From DATARH01 sp036268075 (GTDB taxonomy: Bacteria > Pseudomonadota > Alphaproteobacteria > ATCC43930 > CGMCC-115725), in assembly GCA_036268075.1 (NCBI GenBank), contig DATAUV010000010.1:30540-94539 (forward strand): a stretch of DNA of 64,000 nucleotides, given 5' to 3'. A model generated the notes under the pieces. It had not been told where the DNA came from. It saw only the letters and a program-made list of their open reading frames with translations, and made no database searches. The first letter of the stretch is position 1. Each line of letters begins with the position of its first letter. Shown here piece by piece: positions 52,339-60,601 of the stretch. The translations under genes were made by a program, and so were the position numbers.

Positions 52339-52824
52339 ATGCCGCAAGACCTGTTCCAGTACGACAAGATGATCGAGGGCGCGCTGCGCGGCGTCGTGCG
52401 TGACGCGCTGGCCCGCGTGAGCCGGGACGGGCTGCCCGGCGCGCATCATTTCTACATCGGCTTCGCGACACGCGAGCCCGGAGTCGAATTGCCGGCGTCG
52501 CTGATGGCGAAATTCCCCGACGAGATGACCATCGTCGTCCAACACCAGTTCTGGGATTTGCAGGTCGGCGAGGACCAATTCTCGATCACGCTGAGCTTTC
52601 AGCGCCGGCCCGAGCGGCTGGTGATCCCGTTCGCGGCGGTCAAGAGTTTTGCCGACCCGTCGGTCAATTTCGCCCTCGAATTCGCCTCGCCCGTCGTGAC
52701 CCCGGCCATCGTCGAGCTGCCGGTCGAGGCGCCGCCCCTCCCCGCCCCGATCGCCGCCCCGCCGCCCGCCGAGGACCGCCCGACCGGCCAGGTCGTCGCG
52801 CTGGACGCCTTCCGGAAGCGTTAG
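52339..52824 (+). CDS. sspB: SspB-type ClpXP adaptor
   Basis: 161 residues. The alphaproteobacterial SspB core: YDKMIEGALRGVVRDALARV, HHFYIGFATREPGVELPASL, DEMTIVVQHQFWDLQVGEDQ, FSITLSFQRRPERLVIPFAA. A Pro/Ala-rich flexible linker leads to the C-terminal ClpX-binding tail VVALDAFRKR. It tethers ssrA-tagged proteins to ClpXP. Its gene begins about 30 bp after ssrA, and its last codons recur in the downstream duplication. Confidence 0.94.
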   Translation: MPQDLFQYDKMIEGALRGVVRDALARVSRDGLPGAHHFYIGFATREPGVELPASLMAKFPDEMTIVVQHQFWDLQVGEDQFSITLSFQRRPERLVIPFAAVKSFADPSVNFALEFASPVVTPAIVELPVEAPPLPAPIAAPPPAEDRPTGQVVALDAFRKR

Positions 52825-53136
52825 AGCCCGGCGCGCAGCGCCAATAATCCACCACAGAGGCAGTGAGGCAGTGAGGGGGGCAGCAGCTCGGCATCTCACT
52901 GCCTCACTGCCTCTGTGGTGAATAATGCGGCTTGGCCGCGAGGACGATGCCCGCCAGCTATTTCGGCGCCCAAGTCGTCGCGCTGGACGCTTTCCGGAAA
53001 CGGTAAGGCCTCGGCGCGCAGCGCCAATAGGATTTCACAATGAGGCAGTGAGGCAGTGAGGGGTTACCGTTCGGCATCTCACTGCCTCACTGACTCACTG
53101 CCTCACTGCCTCACTGCCTCACTGCCTCATTGTGGA
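52789..53136. repeat. tandem duplication of sspB tail plus palindrome and 8-bp minisatellite
   Basis: Copy 1 (from 52789) holds the last codons of sspB, the stop and GCGCGCAGCGCCAATA, then a palindrome (52850-52920). Copy 2 (from 52971, 182 bp later) repeats the tail codons, its own stop, the same GC segment and a second palindrome (arms 53036-53060 and 53078-53133) expanded by an array of about seven CCTCACTG units. In copy 2 the frame reads VVALDAFRKR then stop. Confidence 0.88.
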
Positions 53137-53877
53137 TTATTCCTTTCGCGGCTTCGCCGCCTTTACCAACAGAAACGCCGGGCGTTCGCGTTCGCCGTCC
53201 CATTCGGGATGCGCGGTGATCTGCTCCGGCGTCGGCCCCCATTCCTCGACATGCTCGATCGCGAAGCCAACACCGATCAGCATGTTCAAGTAGGTGCCGA
53301 CGGTGCGGTGCTGCTTGACGACGCCTTTCGCCAGCCAGTCGGTCGAGCGCGGGCCCTCGGCGAGGTATTGGTCGAGCGGCCAGATCTTGCGGCCGTCCTG
53401 GGCGACGCGAAAGCGGGGCTCGCGCGGCGCGGTGTAGACCGGGTGCTCGGCGGAAAACACCAGCGCCCCGCCCGGCGTCAGCGCGCGATGCACGGCGCGC
53501 ATCATCCCGTCGAGGTTCGCGAGGTAGTGCAGCGTCAGCGAGCTATACGCGAGGCCGAATGCGCCCGCCGGCAAGTCGAGCCGCTCCAGATCCTCGCGCC
53601 GGTACTCGACGGCATCGTCGGCCGTGTCGGTCCGCGCCCGCGCCAGCATGTTTTCCGACAAATCGAGCCCCAGCACCCGCACCGCCCCGGCCTCGCGCGC
53701 CCAGCGGCAGAACCAGCCGAACCCGCAGCCGAGATCGACCACATTCCTGCCGCGGAGGTCGGGCAGCATCGCCCGCAAATTCGGCCATTCCGGCGCGCCG
53801 TCGAGCCCTTCGACCGATCGCGGCAGCCGGCTGTACCCGGCAAAGAAGCCGTCATCGTCGTAGATGTTTTGCGTCAT
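53137..53877 (-). CDS. class I SAM-dependent methyltransferase
   Basis: 246 residues. SAM motif I VVDLGCGFGWFCRWAREAGA near 47-66, LGLDLSENMLARAR (motif II), YRREDLERLDLPAGAFGLAY and LVFSAEHPVYTAP. This resembles Methyltransf_11/UbiE-like enzymes for small molecules; acceptor not predictable. GGGAG lies seven bases before the ATG. Its stop lies at the minisatellite edge; it diverges from fumarase with about 90 bp between starts. Confidence 0.9.
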   Translation of the reverse strand: MTQNIYDDDGFFAGYSRLPRSVEGLDGAPEWPNLRAMLPDLRGRNVVDLGCGFGWFCRWAREAGAVRVLGLDLSENMLARARTDTADDAVEYRREDLERLDLPAGAFGLAYSSLTLHYLANLDGMMRAVHRALTPGGALVFSAEHPVYTAPREPRFRVAQDGRKIWPLDQYLAEGPRSTDWLAKGVVKQHRTVGTYLNMLIGVGFAIEHVEEWGPTPEQITAHPEWDGERERPAFLLVKAAKPRKE

Positions 53878-53968
53878 CGCCCGCTCCCACCACCCTGATA
53901 ATATGGCGATGGTTGACTGCGCCGTGGAAAAAACGATGCTGCGGCGGCACCAAACCGGGGGCATAGGC

Positions 53969-55582
53969 ATGAGCGAATTGCCGTTTCACGAGCTGTTTCC
54001 GCTGGGCGAGGATGCGACGCCCTACCGCAAGCTGACCGGCGATTACGTCGACACCGCCCGGTTCGACGGAGAGCGAATCGTCAAGATCGACCCCGAGGCG
54101 CTGACCATCCTCGCGCGTCAGGCCTTTGTCGATTGCGCGCACCTGTTGCGCCCGGCGCATCTCAAATCGCTGTCGGCGATCCTCGACGACCCCGAGGCGT
54201 CGGCCAACGACCGCTTCGTCGCCTATGATTTGCTGAAGAACGCCAACATTTCGGCCGGCAAGATATTGCCGATGTGCCAGGACACCGGCACCGCGATCGT
54301 CATGGGGAAAAAGGGCCAGCGCGTCTGGACCGGCGGCGACGACGCGGCGGCGATCTCGGCCGGCATCCGCCGCACCTATACCGAGACCAATCTGCGCTAC
54401 AGCCAGGTCGCGCCGCTGTCGATGTACGAGGAGGTCAACACCGGCGACAATCTCCCCGCGCAGATCGAGCTCTATGCCGAGCCGGGCGAGGCGTACAAAT
54501 TCCTCTTCATCGCCAAGGGCGGCGGCTCGGCGAACAAGAGTTTCCTCTACCAGCAGACCAAGGCGGTCCTGAACCCGAAATCGCTCTTGACCTTCCTCGA
54601 CAAGCAGATCCGCACCCTCGGCACCGCCGCCTGCCCGCCCTATCATTTGGCGATCGTCATCGGCGGCACCTCGGCCGAGCTGACCTTGAAGACGGTCAAG
54701 CTCGCGAGCTGCCGCTATCTCGACACGCTGCCGACCGAGGGCAACCAATACGGCCAGGCCTATCGCGACGTCGGGTTCGAGCAGGAGGTGCTGGGCCTCA
54801 CCCGCCAGCTCGGCATCGGCGCGCAGTTCGGCGGCAAGTATTTCTGCCATGACGTGCGGGTGATCCGGCTGCCGCGCCACGGCGCGAGCCTGCCGATCGG
54901 CGTCGGCGTGTCGTGCTCGGCCGACCGCCAGATTCTCGGCAAGATCACCGCCGACGGCGTCTTCATCGAACAGCTCGAGGAAAACCCGTCGCAATACCTG
55001 CCCGAGATCGACGAGGCCACGCTCGGCGGCGAGGTCGTCTCGATCGATTTGTCGCGGCCGATGAGCGAAATACGCCAGACGCTGAGCAATTATCCGATCA
55101 AGACGCGGCTCAGCCTCAGCGGAACCCTGATCGTGGCGCGCGACATCGCCCATGCCAAACTGAAGGAGCGGCTCGACCGCGGCGAGCCCCTGCCGCAATA
55201 CGTCAAGGACCACCCGATCTACTACGCCGGCCCGGCCAAGACGCCCGCGGGCTACGCGTCGGGCTCGTTCGGGCCGACGACGGCGGGGCGGATGGATTCG
55301 TATCTCGACCCGTTCATGGCCGCCGGCGGCAGCTTTATCAGCCTCGCCAAGGGCAACCGCAGCCAGGAGGTGCGCGACGCCTGCCGCAAATACGGCGGGT
55401 TCTATCTGGGCTCGATCGGCGGCCCAGCGGCGCGGCTCGCCCAGGACTGCATCAAGAAGGTCGAGTTGCTGGAATACCCCGAGCTTGGCATGGAAGCGAT
55501 CTGGCGGATCGAGGTCGTCGATTTTCCGGCCTTTATCGTTGTCGACGACAAGGGCAACGATTTCTTTGCCGGGATGACCTGA
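53969..55582 (+). CDS. fumA: class I fumarate hydratase ([4Fe-4S])
   Basis: 537 residues, single-chain class I form. Fe-S ligands are in KILPMCQDTGTA, AACPPYHLAIVIGG and in the region of EVRDACRKYGG; the C-terminal domain has HPIYYAGPAKTPAGYASGSF and GPTTAGRMDSYLDPFM, the tartrate-dehydratase-like beta part. It hydrates fumarate to malate. The start MSELPFHEL is chosen; in-frame ATGs upstream are weaker. Oxygen-sensitive enzyme; no class II gene is in view. Confidence 0.95.
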   Translation: MSELPFHELFPLGEDATPYRKLTGDYVDTARFDGERIVKIDPEALTILARQAFVDCAHLLRPAHLKSLSAILDDPEASANDRFVAYDLLKNANISAGKILPMCQDTGTAIVMGKKGQRVWTGGDDAAAISAGIRRTYTETNLRYSQVAPLSMYEEVNTGDNLPAQIELYAEPGEAYKFLFIAKGGGSANKSFLYQQTKAVLNPKSLLTFLDKQIRTLGTAACPPYHLAIVIGGTSAELTLKTVKLASCRYLDTLPTEGNQYGQAYRDVGFEQEVLGLTRQLGIGAQFGGKYFCHDVRVIRLPRHGASLPIGVGVSCSADRQILGKITADGVFIEQLEENPSQYLPEIDEATLGGEVVSIDLSRPMSEIRQTLSNYPIKTRLSLSGTLIVARDIAHAKLKERLDRGEPLPQYVKDHPIYYAGPAKTPAGYASGSFGPTTAGRMDSYLDPFMAAGGSFISLAKGNRSQEVRDACRKYGGFYLGSIGGPAARLAQDCIKKVELLEYPELGMEAIWRIEVVDFPAFIVVDDKGNDFFAGMT

Positions 55583-55626
55583 GCCCGACCCAGTCTGTAC
55601 GAACGTTGGCCTTTAGGATCGCTTGA

Positions 55627-56157
55627 TTGGCGCAGGACGGCGGTTTAGATGCGTTGCTGGGCGGTGACAAACGCGCGTGGGACGCGTTTGTACGCCGCTA
55701 TGCCGGACTCATCGTCGCCGCCGTGCGAAGCGTCATTCCCAGCACGGGCGATATCGAGGACTTCTCGCAGGAGGTCTTCGTGCGGCTGTGCAAGGACAAT
55801 TTCCGCCTGCTGCGCACCTACGACCCGGCGCGCGCCGGGCTCTCCACCTGGATCACGATCGTCGCGCGCAGCACCACGCGCGACGGCCTGCGGCGGCGGC
55901 GCCCCGATTCCCTGCCGATCGACATGGTGCCGGAATCGCAGCTCGCGGTCCCGCCGGTCGAGCCCGTGCAAAAGATCAAGCTGCCCGACGCGCTGCTGTC
56001 GCCGCGCCAGCGCGAGATCCTGACGATGCTCTACGACAAGGAGATGGATGTGGCCGAGGTCGCGGCCGCGCTCGGCATCGACCCGCAGACGGTCCGCAGC
56101 GCCCACCACAAGGCGATGCTGAAGCTGCGCGCTCATTTCAAGGCCGAGATCACATGA
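55627..56157 (+). CDS. ECF-type RNA polymerase sigma factor
   Basis: 176 residues. Region 2 (WDAFVRRYAGLIVAAVRSVI, IEDFSQEVFVRLCKDNFRLL, RAGLSTWITIVARSTTRDGL) and region 4 (LLSPRQREILTMLYDKEMDV, VAAALGIDPQTVRSAHHKAM). A start codon TTG is used; no ATG or GTG lies ahead of region 2. It is followed by a membrane-anchored partner and a Spy-like periplasmic protein, suggesting an envelope-stress sigma circuit. Confidence 0.92.
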   Translation: MAQDGGLDALLGGDKRAWDAFVRRYAGLIVAAVRSVIPSTGDIEDFSQEVFVRLCKDNFRLLRTYDPARAGLSTWITIVARSTTRDGLRRRRPDSLPIDMVPESQLAVPPVEPVQKIKLPDALLSPRQREILTMLYDKEMDVAEVAAALGIDPQTVRSAHHKAMLKLRAHFKAEIT

Positions 56158-56232
56158 TCGCGGGAACCAATAGGTTGCGGGGATGGTTGCGGACGAGGCA
56201 TCGTAGAAACGGGGGTAGGGAGTACGAGCAGC

Positions 56233-56781
56233 ATGGCGCGTGAAGACCAGACGAGCAGCAGCCGCCCGGCGGACTCGTCTGACGAGGCGTTTTGGCAATA
56301 CTGCCGGGTAACCGATGCCGAGTTCGACGAGGCGGAGCAATTGCTCGACCTCGCCGGCTTTGCCGATTCGCGCCTCGACCCCGACGAGCACGACCGCGTC
56401 GCCGCGCTGCTGATGACCGATATCGACACCGCGGGCGATGTCGCCGCGGCCCGCAGCCTCGCCGCCCGGTCCCATCCCGAGGCCGACGAGGCGGTCATCG
56501 CCCGCGCGTCGGCGCTGCTCGCCGAGCCCGCCCAACAGCGCGGCCGGGTGATCCCGTTCCGCCGATTTGTCCGGCCGCCGCCGAGCGTCTTCGCGATCGC
56601 GCAATGGGGCGGCCTCGCCGCCGCGATCGTGATGGCGAGCTGGATCGGCTTTGCCCTCGGCAGCGACGCGTCGGTCGGGCTCAGCCAGATCAACCAGTCC
56701 GGCGACGAGAGCTTTATCGGCGATCTCGTCGACCCGTCGGGCGGCGTGTTGCGCAGCATCAGCGACGGCCTCGAATCGTGA
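56233..56781 (+). CDS. membrane-anchored putative anti-sigma partner
   Basis: 182 residues: an acidic N-terminal cytosolic part (DAEFDEAEQLLDLAGFADSR), a helical bundle, one membrane helix near 125-145 (IAQWGGLAAAIVMASWIGFA) and a short periplasmic tail. Not the classic zinc anti-sigma (no HxxxCxxC). Its place between an ECF sigma gene and a periplasmic sensor-like gene supports an anti-sigma role, by context. Its stop overlaps the next gene as GTGA. Confidence 0.8.
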   Translation: MAREDQTSSSRPADSSDEAFWQYCRVTDAEFDEAEQLLDLAGFADSRLDPDEHDRVAALLMTDIDTAGDVAAARSLAARSHPEADEAVIARASALLAEPAQQRGRVIPFRRFVRPPPSVFAIAQWGGLAAAIVMASWIGFALGSDASVGLSQINQSGDESFIGDLVDPSGGVLRSISDGLES

Positions 56782-57257
56782 TCGCCGCGTCCGGCGGCGG
56801 CGCGACCGCGGGTGTGCGGGGCCGGCGCCTGCTGGTCGTGCTGCTGGTCCTCTCCGGCGTGCTCAATCTGTGCTTTATCGGCGGCGTCTTGTGGACGCGG
56901 ATGCACGAGCCGCCGCACGGTCCGGGACGGGTTCAGCAGATCGCCGACGAGCTCGGCCTCAACCCGCAGCAGCGCGCGGGGTTCGAGCAGTATTTCCGGC
57001 TGATGCGGGCGCGCGGCCAGCTCATGCGCGCCGAGCTCGACCCCGTCGTCTCCCAGGCCTGGGCCGAAATCGCCAAGCCGCAGCCGGACCAGGCCAAGAT
57101 CGACCAGGATTTCGAGGCGGCGGCGACGAAACGCCACGCCTTTGCCCACGACGCGACCCAGAACACGCTGAATTTCCTCGCGACGCTCTCGCCCGACCAG
57201 CGCATCAAATTCGTGAACCTGCTGCGCGAGCACCGGGCCTTCTGGCTGCATCACTGA
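56778..57257 (+). CDS. periplasmic Spy/CpxP-like (heavy-metal sensor family) protein
   Basis: 159 residues: an N-terminal anchor (LLVVLLVLSGVLNLCFIGGV) and a helical periplasmic domain with RVQQIADELGLNPQQRAGFE and LATLSPDQRIKFVNLLREHR, the LTxxQ-like repeats of the Spy/CpxP/CzcE superfamily. The start is GTG overlapping the anti-sigma stop. Presumed signal input or chaperone of the sigma circuit. Confidence 0.82.
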   Translation: MIAASGGGATAGVRGRRLLVVLLVLSGVLNLCFIGGVLWTRMHEPPHGPGRVQQIADELGLNPQQRAGFEQYFRLMRARGQLMRAELDPVVSQAWAEIAKPQPDQAKIDQDFEAAATKRHAFAHDATQNTLNFLATLSPDQRIKFVNLLREHRAFWLHH

Positions 57258-57264
57258 GTATGCG

Positions 57265-57290
57265 CCCTCTCCCCCAATGGGCGGAGAGGG
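57265..57290. repeat. hairpin in 37-bp convergent gap
   Basis: CCCTCTCC/GGAGAGGG arms with inner CCC/GGG around AAT. It fills the space between the Spy-like gene and upp; no T-run on either side, so termination is unproven. Confidence 0.6.
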
Positions 57291-57294
57291 GGAA

Positions 57295-57930
57295 TTACTT
57301 CGTCCCGAACAGCCGGTCGCCGGCGTCGCCGAGCCCCGGCAGGATATAGCCGTGGTCGTTGAGTTCGCGGTCCACCGCGGCGGCGACAATCGGCACGTCG
57401 GGAAATATCCTGTGCAGGTTCGCCACCCCTTCGGGCGCAGCGACCAGGCAGACGAACTTGATCGACCGCGCCTGCATCTCGCGCAGGCGCGAGATCGCGG
57501 CGATCGCGGAATTGCCGGTTGCCAGCATCGGGTCGACGACGATGACGTCGCGCCCCGGCAAATCATCGGGCAGCTTGAGGTAGTATTCGATCGCGGCCAG
57601 CGTGCGGGGGTCGCGGTAGAGCCCGATATGTCCGACCCGCGCCGACGGCAGCAACTCGAGCATCCCGTCGAGGATGCCGTTGCCGGCCCGCAGGATGGAA
57701 ACGAGGCACAGTTTTTTCCCGCTCAGCACGGGGCACATCGCCCGCTCCAGCGGCGTCGCGACCTCGACTTCCTCCGTCGGCAGGTCGCGCGTCGCCTCAT
57801 ACGCCAACAGCAGGCTGACCTCGCGCATCAGCCCTCGGAACTTTGCGGTCGAGGTCTCGGCGTCGCGCATCAGCGACAGTTTGTGCCGCACCAGCGGATG
57901 ATCGACGACAGTGAGCTGCTTGTGCGCCAT
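57295..57930 (-). CDS. upp: uracil phosphoribosyltransferase
   Basis: 211 residues. VVDHPLVRHKLSLMRDAETS start, PRPP loop VIVVDPMLATGNSAIAAISR and C-terminal uracil-binding AAVDRELNDHGYILPGLGDA. It converts uracil plus PRPP to UMP. Third gene of the URC1-URC4 cluster; in yeast the equivalent enzyme is URC6, used for catabolism. GAGGACGAACGG precedes the ATG. Confidence 0.95.
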   Translation of the reverse strand: MAHKQLTVVDHPLVRHKLSLMRDAETSTAKFRGLMREVSLLLAYEATRDLPTEEVEVATPLERAMCPVLSGKKLCLVSILRAGNGILDGMLELLPSARVGHIGLYRDPRTLAAIEYYLKLPDDLPGRDVIVVDPMLATGNSAIAAISRLREMQARSIKFVCLVAAPEGVANLHRIFPDVPIVAAAVDRELNDHGYILPGLGDAGDRLFGTK

Positions 57931-57973
57931 CCGTTCGTCCTCAAAAAATGTTCCGGGCCTCAAAAGAATGCCC

Positions 57974-59164
57974 TCAGAAAAAGGTGCCGTCGCTGACGAT
58001 GATCAGGGGCGGTCCGCCGTCCTGGCGCAATTCCGCGGCGAGTTCGCGGCCCGCTGCCCAGGTGCCGCCCTCGAGCAGGCAGGCGAGCGGGAATTCCGCC
58101 TCGTTCTTGCCCAGCCGCGCCCGCACCAGCGGCGCCAGCCGGTCGAGCAGCGCCACCGTCAGCGCCCGCCACTCGACGATTTCCTCGCTCAGCGGGTCCA
58201 GCGGCCGGGCCGCCATACCCTCGTCGCGCGGCGTCAGTACCCCGCCGTCGAGAAACAGCCCGCCATTGCGGTATTCCGCGAGCCCGGTCATCCCGTCGAG
58301 CCCCGTGACCCTGAAGCCGGCCTCGACCAGCGGCTCGACTAATGAGTAGACCAGCCACTGGCTGAGCTTGTGCAGCGGCACCAGCCCGTCCCCCGGCGCC
58401 GCCGGGTGGCGCCCGCAATCGCCAAGCGCGACACCGTTGAGCGACAGCCGCCCCGGCCAGATCGGTCCCAGCGCCCGCAGCACCAGCGCCAGCATGTCCG
58501 GCGCCCCAAGCCCCGCGCGCGACGGCAGCCAATGATCGTGCAAATTCCCCAGCCGCGCCGGACTGCCGAATACATCCGGCCGCTCTGCGATCACCTGGCC
58601 CAGCCCCCGCAACAGCGCGGCACGGCCCTCCAGCCCCGCCAGCTCGTTGTTCGGGCCGTGCTGCAGCGCGACGCCCAGCCGGCCGGCCGTCAGCCCGGCC
58701 AGCGCCTCGGCATCGGCCCGCCACGGCCGTGATTTGTCGGCGGAAAAGAGCCCCAGTTGCATCGCGCGCAGGCTCGCGACCGCCAGCCCCTCGGACCGGC
58801 CCAGCACCAGCCCGGTTTCGGCCTCATGGTACGACCATTCGGCCCCCGCCCCGGCATCGAGCAGCACCGACACGATCGCCAGGTCGAGCCGCGCCCGCGC
58901 CCGTTCCGCCGTGTCGGCGTCCGGTGCGACCAGCGCCGCGCGGTCGACGCCGCCGGCGGTGAAGTGGCGCCAGCGGCTGTGGAAGGGCACGGCGAGGTCG
59001 GGATAGCGCCGGCGCGTTACCGCCGCGACCCGCTCGGCGGTCGCGTCGAGGCGTTCGGGCACCAGGCGGAAATGACGGGTCTCGCCCCGCTCGGCGGCGG
59101 CCAGGATGAGCCCGCAGCGCTCGCGCACCGCGGCGGCCGACAGCAGGGCGAGCGCGGCGCTCAC
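57974..59164 (-). CDS. URC4/Urg3-family (DUF1688) uracil catabolism protein
   Basis: 396 residues. Family landmarks: HFRLVPERLDATAERVAAVT, VPFHSRWRHFTAGGVDR, DLAIVSVLLDAGAGAEWSYH, LHDHWLPSRAG and VPLHKLSQWLVYSLVEPLVE. This is the URC4/Urg3 (DUF1688) family known from fungal uracil catabolism; its chemistry is not settled. GTG start overlaps the URC1-like stop as GTGA. Lies between URC1-like and upp. Confidence 0.9.
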   Translation of the reverse strand: MSAALALLSAAAVRERCGLILAAAERGETRHFRLVPERLDATAERVAAVTRRRYPDLAVPFHSRWRHFTAGGVDRAALVAPDADTAERARARLDLAIVSVLLDAGAGAEWSYHEAETGLVLGRSEGLAVASLRAMQLGLFSADKSRPWRADAEALAGLTAGRLGVALQHGPNNELAGLEGRAALLRGLGQVIAERPDVFGSPARLGNLHDHWLPSRAGLGAPDMLALVLRALGPIWPGRLSLNGVALGDCGRHPAAPGDGLVPLHKLSQWLVYSLVEPLVEAGFRVTGLDGMTGLAEYRNGGLFLDGGVLTPRDEGMAARPLDPLSEEIVEWRALTVALLDRLAPLVRARLGKNEAEFPLACLLEGGTWAAGRELAAELRQDGGPPLIIVSDGTFF

Positions 59165-60414
59165 GCTTCGAGGCTGCGGCCTCGGGTGCGGCGAAGCTGG
59201 CGGGCGTCGGGGACGCCGGCCGGGGCGAAATACCCCGCCGCCTTCTTCGCCGCGATCTCGACCTGGGCATCCGGCGGCACCAGCCCCTCGGGGATCGGCA
59301 CCTGCTCGCCGACCGAGATCCCCTGCGCCAGCAGCGCCCCGTGCTTCATGTTCGACATCGACACCCAACGGTCGATATGCTTGATGCCGAGCCAGTGGAA
59401 GACATCGGGCATAAGTTCTTGAAACCGCATGTCCTGGACACCGGCGACACACTCGGTGCGATGGAAATAGAGGTCGGCCGTGTCGCCGCCTTTCTGGCGT
59501 TTGCGGGCATTATAGACCAGGAACTTAGTCACCTCGCCCAGCGCCCGCCCTTCCTTGCGGTTGTAGACGACCATCCCGACCCCGCCCTGCTGCGCGGTCT
59601 CGACGCAGACCTCGACCCCGTGCACGAGATAGGGCCGGCAGGTGCAGATGTCGGAGCCGAACACGTCCGACCCGTTGCACTCGTCATGCACGCGGCAGGC
59701 GATCGTCGTCGCGGGATCGGCGAGGCGCGAGACGTCGCCGAACAGATACACGGTCATCCCCCCGATCGGCGGCAGGAAGACATCGAGGTCGGGCCGCGTC
59801 ACCAGTTCGGAGAACATGCCGCCGGTTTCCTCGAAGAGGGTGCGGCGGAGCTGGTTCTCGTCGACGCCGAACCGCGCCGCGAGCCCCGGCAGATGCCAGA
59901 CCGGGTCGATCGCCGCCTTGGTCACGGCGATCTCGCCGGTCGGCAGCATCACCGTACCGTCGGGTACGATGCCGCTTTGCGACAGGCGCGGCAGGATCTC
60001 GGGGAGGTTGATGCGGGCGCGGGTGACCGCGATCGTCGGGCGCGTGTCGATCCCGGCGGCGATCTGCTCGGCGAACACCTCGCCGACGAGATGGCCGTAG
60101 GGGTCGAGCGAGACGATCTTGCGCGGGTCGGCCCATTGCGGCTGCGGCGCGAGGAGCGCGGCCGGCGCGGTATCGGTCAGGTCGGGGCGGTGATCGGACG
60201 CCAACGCGCGGGTCGCGACCGCCAGCGCGCGGTAGATCGCGTAAGCACCGGAATAAGAGCCGATCGCGTTGCGGTGAAGGGTCTGAGCCGGGCTCGCGAC
60301 GACCGGCCCCCGCCGCGCGGCATCGGCGGCGCCCCATTCGATCGGGAGCTTGGTTTGCCCGGCATTCCCGGGATGGGAGGTGAGCCGAATGTGACGCGGG
60401 ACTACGGGTTCCAT
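59161..60414 (-). CDS. URC1-type GTP cyclohydrolase II-like enzyme
   Basis: 417 residues. The zinc site CRVHDECNGSDVFGSDICTC matches the GTP cyclohydrolase II pattern, but the catalytic loop reads NRKEGRALGEVTKFLVYN in place of the riboflavin-type QEGRGIGL segment, the URC1 variant. A unique N-terminal 150 residues precede it. URC1 is thought to open uridine-nucleotide rings. First gene of the URC operon. No riboflavin synthesis genes are nearby. Confidence 0.9.
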   Translation of the reverse strand: MEPVVPRHIRLTSHPGNAGQTKLPIEWGAADAARRGPVVASPAQTLHRNAIGSYSGAYAIYRALAVATRALASDHRPDLTDTAPAALLAPQPQWADPRKIVSLDPYGHLVGEVFAEQIAAGIDTRPTIAVTRARINLPEILPRLSQSGIVPDGTVMLPTGEIAVTKAAIDPVWHLPGLAARFGVDENQLRRTLFEETGGMFSELVTRPDLDVFLPPIGGMTVYLFGDVSRLADPATTIACRVHDECNGSDVFGSDICTCRPYLVHGVEVCVETAQQGGVGMVVYNRKEGRALGEVTKFLVYNARKRQKGGDTADLYFHRTECVAGVQDMRFQELMPDVFHWLGIKHIDRWVSMSNMKHGALLAQGISVGEQVPIPEGLVPPDAQVEIAAKKAAGYFAPAGVPDARQLRRTRGRSLEA

Positions 60415-60601
60415 CGAATGAGCTGCCCCGGCAAAAGGGTAATATAGTCACTTGCGGCGTTGCGTCCAGATGATGACGCGGAGCGTAAATTCCGCCTCGC
60501 CTCCCTTCACGGTCGCCCGCCCCCTTTCACGATTGCTTGAAAGGCGATCCGGGGCGGTCGCCGCCATGCTAGCTTCGCGCCTGCTCCCGTGAGGAACCCC
60601 G

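Noticed and set aside
53036..53133. Regular repeats that might be a CRISPR array
   Set aside because: Units are 8 bp, directly adjacent with no spacers, and part of a palindrome; no cas genes in the window.
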